DNA of 64,000 nt, taken from contig JBEWZL010000057.1 of assembly GCA_045837725.1 (NCBI GenBank), forward strand, positions 30,851 to 94,850. The letters run 5' to 3'. The translations under genes and the position numbers were made by a program. Origin of the DNA: Vermamoeba vermiformis (lineage: Eukaryota > Tubulinea > Echinamoebida). The notes under the pieces were generated by a model. That model did not search any database, was not told where the DNA came from, and saw only the letters and a program-made list of their open reading frames with translations. Of this stretch, positions 55,295 through 64,000 are shown in pieces. Within the stretch, counting starts at the first letter, position 1; each line of letters begins with the position of its first letter.

Positions 55295-57004
55295 ATGTTG
55301 CGCCGAATCGTTCAGAAAACAGCCCCGCGTGTCAGATCGGCTCTGTCACGAGCAAACACGTAAGTGATTGATTTACAATGCAAAATCACTTATTTATACG
55401 TCTATTATTTAAAGCATACTAATTACAACCATTTTGTAGGCGTAAAACTTCGCTGTTTCAATCGAAAATTAGTGGATGTACTACCCAGGCGACACTGACG
55501 CACAAAGAGGTAAATAATCCACCAAAAATATACAAATATTTTTAGCAAATTTTAATAATTATTTTAGTCGTCCAGCAATCATACCATCGGATCTCGATCC
55601 TTTCATTGCTCTCCACTTCGCTTGACCGCTAATATGGACCCTGAAAAGCGCAGAAGTACGTATATATGTAGATATCTGCCAATACTAACGTATTATTTTC
55701 AGCCAGCATCGCGAGGTACCTCAAGCTCGGAGCTGACAAAGCTAAATCAAACAAATTAAATGAAGCTCTCGCGGCCTATCAGATGGTGTTGCAGTACGAT
55801 GACTTGCATTTAGAGGCGCATCAACGTACGCATTATAATCTAGCAGTGTCGAGTACTAACAACTCTTAGAATGTGGTCTGTTGTTGCATCAGTTGGGCCG
55901 CAACACCGAGGCCACAAAGCACTTGAAGACCGCGATCACTTTGGACTCGCAGAATCCCGAGACATTTTTGGTATTTGCACGAGTGTTGATGGCACAGGAC
56001 TTCAGAGACGCAGCTTATGATTACATGAAGCGTGCTGCTAAAGGTATGACTTTAGGCCATTACTTTCAAAGACTAACGGGCTGTTTATTAGTCGATGTGG
56101 ATAATCTTACCGCATACAAAATGATGGCAGAGTTTGAAGTGAAGACTGGCCGACTGGATCACGCGCTAAGAAACCTTCGTGTGGCCGCAAAACTTAATCC
56201 TGAAGACACGGATGTGATGATTCAAGCTGGATTAGGTAATATTATCGTGCATGACAGAGGATCGTATAATTAATATCTGATTTAGTGGAGCTCGAAAAAA
56301 ACAACTACAGCGCAGCCCTGGAGTTGTTGACAAAAGCAATTCAAAAGCCATTGCCCGGTGCACATCGCGCTATGAGTCGATTCCACACTACACAAAAAGA
56401 CTACAACAATGCCATTGAAAGTTTGAAGAAAGCGCAAGACATCAATGCTGAGGACAACGAGACCGATCTTGCGTTCGCTGAAGTGTACGTGCTCACAGGT
56501 GACAAAATGAAAGCCAAACAGCACATCGACAACATCTTGAAGCGACAAGCCAACAATGTCGAGGCGTTGTATTTATTGGCCAAGATGTCGTTGGAGGAAC
56601 AGAACTACGGCCGCGTGCAAGAGTTGTGCACCAAGATCTTGAACACAAACATCAAATTCACCGCTGGCTATCAACTGGCGGGTATTAGTTACCTCAGGCA
56701 ATTAGACAGCAGCAATGCCGATGAAAAGAAGTTGCGAAAAGAAGCACTCAAGTACTTGCGATTAGCTGAAATTGCTGATCCAAAAGACTTGCAAACCACC
56801 GCGTTGTTGAGCGTGGCCTTCGAGCAGCAAGAAGAGTGGCAGCCAGTAGTCAAGAAGATATTGGACGCACATCGCGGCTTGAGTAGAGCAGCAGACGTAT
56901 TGAACATGCAGCTGCAAGACAAGAAGTGGAACAACATTTTGATTGAGCGAGCAGTCAAGACGGATCCCAGTCAAGAAATACAAATCAAAGCAGCGCTGCA
57001 ATAA
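55295..57004 (+). CDS. TPR-repeat protein, probably mitochondrial
   Basis: The presequence-like start (MLRRIVQKTAPRVRSALSR, later SRSFHCSPLRL) is spread over three short exons and rich in Arg/Ser with no acid, as in mitochondrial targeting. Then about eight to ten tetratricopeptide repeats: NEALAAYQMVLQYDDLHLE, EATKHLKTAITLDSQNPET, DHALRNLRVAAKLNPEDTD, SAALELLTKAIQKPLPGAH, NNAIESLKKAQDINAEDNE and EALKYLRLAEIADPKDLQT. A scaffold or assembly function is expected; no partner can be named. An internal Met (MDPEKRR) could give a cytosolic form. The stop at 57004 is only 10 bp from the stop of the convergent kinase fusion, so the transcripts must overlap. Confidence 0.8.
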
Positions 57005-57014
57005 AGCGTCGAGT

Positions 57015-58708
57015 TTAATAGTCGCTCAACTTGTCTCGCAAAATATCAAATTTGAATAGAATTCGCTCTGCTTGTTTCAACGTGTGCTCTTCTGTTTGGG
57101 ATGCGTCGATCTGAACATTCAGTTAATTATATTCCGCTGTGAATGGTGCGTAATTACCTCAGCCAGTCTATTTAGTTTTTTGTAGTGGTCTAGCACAGGT
57201 ACCATGTTTTCAGTGAACGTATTCAATCGATTTTGAATGCACTGCTCCGTGTCATCACTTCGCCCTGCAAAACAATAGACATCAGAAAAGGTTGCTGACG
57301 CCATGTTTGCTTTTTACCTCGCGCTAGTAGTCGGTTCTTGACGATATCAGGCTGGCAATCCAAGTGCAATATGACGTCACAGGGACCGAACTGAACGAAT
57401 TAACACTCGTCACCGTAAAAACAACACTTTTGCCTTACCATTTCTTCAAAGCTCTCGGCACGGTCAAGCGATGAAGGATAGCCGTCGATGATAAAGTTAG
57501 CATTCAGTTGAAATCTCGCTTGCGACTCTGCGTTCAACTTTTCCATTGCGTTACTAAGCAAGCTCAAACTGATATCTTTTGATATCAACACGCCTTGATC
57601 AATGGACTGTTTAATTGCTTCGGCATTAGGTCCGTTGTTTGCGACTTCAGCACTAATTTCACTATTAGATCCATCAATCTTGCACGTGAGTTGTAGCTTA
57701 CCGTAATAGATCTCCCACCGACAAATGCTCAATATGATATTTAGCTTTCAATGCTTCGCACAGCGTGCCTTTACCAGCGCCAGGTCGACCTTGATAGGGC
57801 GTTAGTTTGCACGCGTGAGAAATATATTAATACGTACCTAGCACGAACACTACTCGTGAAAATGAGCGCTGAAATAGCACTCTATTGTCGGGTGCGTATT
57901 GACGAGTGTTTAGTGAGTTCAGCACGCGGTCGAAGAGTTGATCTGTGGGCTGCAAGCCATCAATAACATGCACATCTGCACCGTGATTAGTAACGATGTG
58001 ATTGAGACGAATATTAATGCAAAGAAATACCGTTCATTAAGCACACGCGTTTGTTGAACCGTACGTAGCCAGGCCAAATGAGCAGCGCGAAGTACTCTTC
58101 AAAATGGGGCTCGGGAAATTTCCATTTGGAGTTCGCTTTCAACCTAAACACATACCGCTTCATTAGCTCGCCCATATGGTCTATTGCGTGCATACCTTCG
58201 TTCGTGGCAGAGTTGTTTTGGAATAGCGATGAAGTACTTTACATCCAACAAATTGGTGATTCGTTCCTCGTGATACAATAGAAACCCTTCAACTATAATT
58301 AATGCCTCCTTATACTGTTCATTCGCTTGCAAGTTCTCTCTCGCTTCGTTCTTAGTGTCAATAAGGGCTCGGTAAAACCGATCAAAGTCCATTGCCTCGG
58401 GGCACTCCCAATTATCAAACGATAACGTGCCGAAGAAGTGCTTTGGCTTAACTGTTTTAAAATAGGTGTCTTGACCAATATGATACACGGCAATATTATT
58501 TTGACTTTTAAAGTGATTGAAAAGGGCACGAGATAACGTTGTTTTGCCTGATCTCGTCGAACCTCCGATGCCAATTATACCTTAAAAACTTTAAATTATA
58601 AATGCATATTTTTTCTATGATTAGTTGTGGTGTTAAAGGGAATTTTTGTGTGCAAAATTAATGAGCAGATGGTGGGTAAGTTCACGTACGGATTGAATCT
58701 CTATCCAT
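57015..58708 (-). CDS. Nicotinamide riboside kinase - adenylate kinase fusion
   Basis: From the ATG at 58708 (MDRDSIR, splice 58689-58581). The first half matches nicotinamide riboside kinase: IIGIGGSTRSGKTTLSRAL (P-loop), HIGQDTYFK, DNWECPEAMDFDRFYRALI, ALIIVEGFLLYHEERIT, YFIAIPKQLCHERRYARN, LIWPGYVRF and VIDGLQPTDQLFDRVL, equivalent to the C-terminal end of human NRK1. Then FVLGRPGAGKGTLCEALK starts a complete adenylate/UMP-CMP kinase-like domain: HLSVGDLLR, DQGVLISKDI, FIIDGYPSSLDRA (Ser where Arg is usual), LHLDC, ARGRSDDTEQCIQNRL. The exon that links them is continuous. It would make NMN and rebalance adenine nucleotides in one chain. Divergent from the RSU1-like gene by 160 bp. Confidence 0.85.
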
Positions 58709-58868
58709 ATCTACTAAGTGGTAATTAGTTTTTCTGATTTGTGGTGATCTGCAACGCGTTGTCTGAATAAAATCTCGAGATTTTCAACTTTTAATTTTAA
58801 TTTTTCCGTGTTGAAACCAAACACAGCTCTTTGTATTAATATAATATTTAATATATTTCTGCATCAGC

Positions 58869-59660
58869 ATGGGCAGCTCATTGGCAAAGGAGGTCGACAA
58901 ATTGGCAGAGGCCAAGGAACCAACAACAGAATTGAATCTGCACGAGAAGAAAATTACTGCATTGCCTCCAAATATTGGCAAATTAAAGAGCTTGACATAC
59001 GTTAATTTGTCTTCGAATTTACTCAAAACTTTGCCCAAGGAAATCGGAGATGTTAGATCATTGACTACACTGAAGCTATTCAACAATAAGTTAGACGAGA
59101 TTCCTGTCGAAATTATCAATCTTGGTAATTTACAAGAGCTCAATTTGGCTGTCAATAGATTGCAGAAGTTGCCAAAAGGATTTGGAGGATTTCACAACTT
59201 AACATTTTTAGATTTGAGTTACAACGAGATTGAAGAGCTGCCTCTGCAAGTCGGTCTAATGCCTGCCCTCAAAGAAATATTTTTATCACATAATTTGTTG
59301 AAGAAATTGCCCGTGGAAATGGGCAAATTGAAAAGCTTGCGAAAGCTGATGGCGTCGAACAACTTGATTGAAGCACTCCCAGCAGAACTTGGTGCACTAG
59401 TCGAGCTCAAGCAAATCGATTTGACGACAAACAAGATTCGTTTAATTCCTCCAGAAGTCGCCAAAATTGAAACTTTGATCCGCATCGACCTCAGCGACAA
59501 TCCGAACTTGCACCCGAAGATTAAAGAGCACGCACGATTAGGTCAGCCTAAATTATTAGAGTATTTGCGCAGTCCTGAATATTTCGATCTCTACGAAGTC
59601 GAAAAGGACAAGCCAGTAGACACCGACGCTAAAGAGAAGAAAAAGAAGAACAAGATGTAA
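58869..59660 (+). CDS. RSU1: RSU1-like leucine-rich-repeat protein
   Basis: 263 residues, single exon. It begins MGSSLAK, a possible N-myristoylation site, then TELNLHEKKITALPPNIGK and about seven LRRs of 23 residues with the LxxLxLxxNxLxxLPxEIG consensus, and a basic tail (KEKKKKNKM). Length and layout fit Ras suppressor protein 1 (277 aa in animals), which binds PINCH in the integrin-linked kinase complex. Other small LRR proteins, such as plant PIRLs, share the repeat class, so the assignment is likely but not certain. Followed 183 bp later by SMC5. Confidence 0.75.
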   Translation: MGSSLAKEVDKLAEAKEPTTELNLHEKKITALPPNIGKLKSLTYVNLSSNLLKTLPKEIGDVRSLTTLKLFNNKLDEIPVEIINLGNLQELNLAVNRLQKLPKGFGGFHNLTFLDLSYNEIEELPLQVGLMPALKEIFLSHNLLKKLPVEMGKLKSLRKLMASNNLIEALPAELGALVELKQIDLTTNKIRLIPPEVAKIETLIRIDLSDNPNLHPKIKEHARLGQPKLLEYLRSPEYFDLYEVEKDKPVDTDAKEKKKKNKM

Positions 59661-59843
59661 TTTTATGATAAATTGTTTAGTATTGTGGTTTTAAAATGAT
59701 TTTTTTTGTTGTTGCTGTTCAAAGTTTCAAATCTGAAAATTTGCCGCCATTATTTGTTTGGCGGATGAAGTGAAGCACAAAAGGCGTTATCAATTAGCCT
59801 TGCTTTTGTTTAATTAATCGAAGCGAAGGCCTAGTATTAACAA

Positions 59844-62800
59844 ATGGCTACCGCAAGGCGAAGAACGCGCGCCGAAGATGCAGATGGCGATAGCGAACAG
59901 CCCCAAGCCAAGCGGCCGCGTTTATCAAATATTAATGGGTAAGCATATTTATTGGCATGATTTATTAAACCAGAAATTGGTACCTCGTTTGGGAACAATA
60001 ATGTTAGTTATTCTCAAATTTTTAAAATAGAAAATTAGCTTCAATCAATATAGTGATAATTTTAATTCTTCAGTTTCCATAATAATTATAATTTTAATTT
60101 GCAAAATTAATTGCTCTGCCGGCAGATTCGAGATCGCCTTTTCTGAGAAACCGTTCGATCTGTAAAATTTAACTATTAATTACTAAGCAATTATTTATCA
60201 GAACTACCACTACAGTTGCTGTTCGTGGTGAGTACCGTCACGGAAGTGTCGTCAGGATCGAGATGCACAACTTTGTGACCTACAACTCGTGCGTCGTTTA
60301 CCCTGGTCCTCGACTCAACGTAGTGATTGGCCCAAACGGCACGGGCAAATCAACGCTCGTGTGCGCGTTGGCTCTGGGCCTCGGTGGACCGACTTCCATC
60401 TTGGGCCGAGCGAAGGACGTGGCTGATTTCATTCGTCACGGTGCAGGTATGTGATACTGTGCGAGCTCTAGTTACATATTAATATGACGTGCAGAGTCGG
60501 CAACTGTTACCATCGAGTTGTTCAACACTAAGAACAAAGCGAAGAACTGGGTGGTCACGCGTGAAATTCACCGTGACAACTCGTCCAAGTGGAAATTAAA
60601 CGGCACCACCGTCACCAAAAAAGAGATTTCTACAGTAAGCGAGAACATATTTACAAGATTGATGCGCTAACAGTGCTTGTACAGCTGATGACGGAGTTGA
60701 ACATTCAAGTCGAGAATTTGTGTCAGTTCTTGCCGCAAGATAAAGTCGCGTCATTCGCAGCGATGAACTCCACGACTCTATTGCGCGAGACAGAACGCGC
60801 TGTTGGTGGCCAAGAAATGGTGGACATGCATGATCAACTCGTTGACTTAAAGAAAGAAGAGACCAACTTGAGTCAACAGTTAGAGCAACGCAATCAAGTG
60901 CTCGAAGGCTTGCGAAAAGCTAATCAAGCTCTTGAACGCGATGTGCTACGGTTCAGAGAGCGCGAGAAGTGTTTGGAAGAAGTCAAGTTGTTGGAGCAGA
61001 AGCGGCTGTGGCTTTTATGGGACGAGTCCAGGCAACGTTATGATGAACTCAAAAAGAGTTTGGCCAAGTCTCAGAGTGAATTAGAGCGGTTAGAGAATCA
61101 GCAAAAGCCGCTGAAGGATCAAATCGAGGAACTCGATCAAATTTTACAAGTAAGTTGGCTGACGTGACCTACCGGCCTTACTAACGATAATTTAGCAATG
61201 TGAAGATGAAATGAATAAACAACGAGAAATTATGAAGAAAATTGACCAAAATCGCAAATCGAAGATGGAAATGCTCGAAAAGCACATGGAAGAATTAGAT
61301 GCTGTAAAAGAAGAATACGGTGGTCTGCACAGACGTGCTGAAGACCGCAAGAAAGAGGCAGAAAGAATTCAGAATGGTATTCGACAACTGAAAGTGGACA
61401 TTGTCGACGTCTACAAGAAAATACAGAAGATTTCAAACGCAGGAACTGGCGAGGATGGCGACGATCGATCTAACAGACGCAAGTCTACAGCATTAAAGCT
61501 CGATGTGTCGAACATTGACATCGATGACGACGATGACTTTAATCGCGTTGTTAATGCATTGCACGCGGACTTGGATGCTAAGTTAGCCGATTGTAACACT
61601 CGTACTGCTAAGCTGAAGAAGGACACCGAAGATATTTTCGAATCGCAGCGTGATTGGCGTATTAAAGACCGCGAGTCGGAAGCAACTTTGAAAGAAAGGA
61701 TTCAACAACTGAAACAGATCGATGACGCACGCTCACAAAGGGTCGAAAATCTCAGAATGAAAGACGCTGCCGCGCACACTGCGTGGGCGTGGATTCAAAA
61801 GAACACGCACTTATTTCAGAAGCGAGTGTACGGTCCTGTTGCCCTTGAGTTGAACGTCAAGGTACAGTTACAACCTTCCCTTCTCCGCCACAATTTAACT
61901 AATCTGCTTATTGTTAGAATCCTTTGCACGGCGATTATCTGGAGCAAATTATTCCTGGTTACATCATGTACAGTTTTATAGTTCAAACCAAGTACGTAGC
62001 GCAGATACTTGGAGCGAATAGCAATCTAATCGTGTTACAGAGAGGATCGTGAGACATTGTTGCGAGAACTTTACGAGCGTCAAGGTCTTTCCATCAAAGT
62101 CAATTACGCAGATCCAGCCAAACTTCCAGAGATCAGGAGACCCCATCCGATTGAAGAACTGAAGCAGTTCGGGGTGACTCATTACATGGACCAAACGTAA
62201 GCTTGGCTTTGACTGTTTTCTTTGGGTCTGACTTGTTTTAGATTCGAATGCGACGAACATTTGAAGCACGTGCTGTGCAGTTTAGCTGATTTGCACAGAG
62301 CTGCCGCGGGTTCGCAACAAACGTCGGGCAAGGTCGAAGATTTCTTCAACAAAACAAACCTTCGTGTGCTGTTTACACCGGACTCATCCTACTTCAAGAA
62401 CACCTCGCTGTACAGCCATAAGTCTAGTACTTCCGTCAAACCTTTGAAGAGATCACGCTTGTTTTCGGGTGTTGACATGGAGCGACGAAAGCAATTGTTA
62501 GTAAGTAACTAGCGGTGTAAGAAAATGAAGCTGAACCTAACAATCGTTAGAAAACAATCGAAGACCACGAACAACGACGTGCAGAGTGCAGAACTGAATT
62601 GGAAATGTTGCAGTCGCAAGAAAAAACGCTCCAAGAACAGCAAAACAATCTCAAGCGCGAGCGTGAGGGCTTTTTAACCGAAAAGAAGCGAATTGACTCT
62701 GTAGTTCGCAAGATCCAAGTCTATTCCGATCAGCTCAAGAACGTTAACGCTGAAGAAAATCTGGAGCGCGAGACAGCAAAGTTGAAGGCCAAAGAGAAGG

Positions 62801-63988
62801 AGGTCAGTTGAAGCATTGCTCGAAGCGGATTCGTGTGCTAATCTCTACCTTCTACAGATCAACTCCAAGCGCGAGAAACTCGTGCAATCCCTCGTTCAAA
62901 TGATGAAAGGCCTTGGTGATGCAGCTCGTGCCTGCGACATGTGGTTTTTGAAGCGTACCGTAGCTAGAACCAAACGTGATGCGCGGGCCAATCAACTCAA
63001 AGATTCCAGCCAAGCGATGAAAGATTTGACTCGTAGAGTGCAAGAAGATACTATTGCAGCTACCGAAGCCAAGCATGACGCTGCTAGACTCAAAGAAGAA
63101 GCACAACGCGCCGCACCGCTCACGGCAGACCGTAAAGCAGCCTTCGAGAATTTGCCGAAAACGAAGGGAGAGTACGTTACTTTGTACACCTAATCAGTTG
63201 AGTTTTCCATTAACGCATGTACAGGATTGACGATCAAATAGCACGACTAAAAGTTAAAGCGGATCTTAACTGGGCTGCCAATCCGAAGGTTATTGAAGAT
63301 TACGAGGCGAGACGAGCGGAAATTCAGCGTTTAGAAGGTGGGTTGGATTTTCTTTTCAAGTGTTACTAGAGCTAACGTATTTGCGCTTAGCCGAACTCAA
63401 TGATGAGCAACAAGGCATTGATGGCAAGAAACACGCGATTGCACGCATTCTTGGGCAATGGAAGCCAAAGCTAGAGGAGATTGTGACGGGACTGAACAGC
63501 ACTTTCAGCAAGTCCTTCGTCGAAATTGGATGCGCTGGTGAAGTCAAGCTGAATATTGACGAGTCGGATTACACGAAGGCAGGAATTGAAATTTGGGTCA
63601 AGTTCCGCGCCGTTGATCCTCTGCGACAACTCGATGCACACGTACAATCAGGAGGAGAGCGATCTGTGTGCACGATGCTTTATTTGATTGCACTGCAGGC
63701 AAGTATTGATATCGTTATCTTATTCATTGTTTCTGACTCCTCTTAAAGCATTTAACATCGTCCCCATTCCGGCTGGTAGACGAAATCAATCAAGGCATGG
63801 ATCCATATAACGAAAGAATGGTGTTTGAGCGGTTAGTGCAAACAGCCAACAAGCCTAATCTGCCACAGTACTTTTTGATCACACCAAAATTGCTGACTGA
63901 TTTGACTTACACCAAAGACATGACTGTGCTCACAATTTTTAATGGGCCTTGGTTCTTTGACCGCTGGGACCTTTCTTATTTGGAATAA
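59844..63988 (+). CDS. SMC5: SMC5 (SMC5/6 complex ATPase)
   Basis: Complete. A disordered basic start (MATARRRTRAEDADGDSEQ), a 263-bp first intron (59939-60201), then VRIEMHNFVTYNSCVVYPGP and Walker A GPNGTGKSTLVCALALGLG, QFLPQDKVASFAAM (SMC5-specific), long coiled coil, a small hinge with GDYLEQIIPGYIMYSFI, the returning coiled coil, the signature VQSGGERSVCTM, and Walker B RLVDEINQGMDPYNERMVF. It ends YFLITPKLLTDL and WDLSYLE. It works with SMC6 in homologous recombination and replication repair. About 12 exons, no frame change seen across some 3.5 kb of coding sequence, in contrast to other genes here. Confidence 0.95.
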
Positions 63989-64000
63989 ACTTTTGTAAAT

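Overview
The window is nuclear DNA from a gene-dense eukaryote, most likely a unicellular protist. The evidence is spliceosomal introns of about 45-65 nt (GTAAGT/GTACGT donors, short TAG/CAG acceptors) in nearly every gene, AATAAA sites, a Pol III tRNA-Pro, and eukaryotic families (NF-YB, SMC5, ESS2, BAH, arrestin, RhoGAP, PPR). A receptor kinase with the tyrosine-kinase loop HRDLAARN, a RhoBTB-like protein and a TPPP-type protein suggest a holozoan, other Obazoan or amoebozoan lineage; I cannot place it further. All three standard stop codons end plausible genes.

Layout: 1-6.3 kb has a P-type cation ATPase with a novel N-terminal extension (cut by the left edge), NF-YB, and an unknown Ser/Pro-rich nuclear protein. 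6.3-22.7 kb is an accessory block bracketed by two related ~290-bp direct repeats. It holds a desaturase-like membrane enzyme, two paralogous Cys/Ser/Gly-rich small peptides with matching promoters, a dimodular A-T-C-A-T-R nonribosomal peptide synthetase, two bactofilin-like beta-solenoid proteins, and an intron-bearing class II lanthipeptide synthetase (LanM) with a CCG-type cyclase domain. 22.9-64 kb carries mostly signalling and housekeeping genes: a beta-helix receptor tyrosine kinase, NADP-isocitrate dehydrogenase, an F-box-like protein, ESS2, tRNA-Pro, a TPPP-motif protein, a pseudo-GTPase/double-BTB protein, a BAH protein with a histone-H1-like tail, a Ras-PH-RhoGAP chain, a nuclease-like protein, an arrestin with a prion-like tail, PPR and TPR mitochondrial-type proteins, a TKL kinase, a nicotinamide riboside kinase-adenylate kinase fusion, an RSU1-like LRR protein and SMC5.

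The most exciting candidate system is the 8.2-22 kb block. LanM-type lanthionine chemistry is essentially bacterial, yet this copy has about nine introns and keeps the dehydratase and zinc-site residues. The two Cys/Ser-rich peptides nearby are possible substrates, although a metallothionein reading is equally serious. The adjacent NRPS has the A-T-C-A-T-R order of bacterial pyrazinone synthetases, and its two adenylation domains are mosaics with nearly identical flanks and divergent substrate cores.

A caution: many reading frames, including conserved housekeeping genes, contain isolated one-base frame changes, almost all +1. Assembly error is the simplest reading, but the bias deserves a check. 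I saw no viral elements and no CRISPR arrays.
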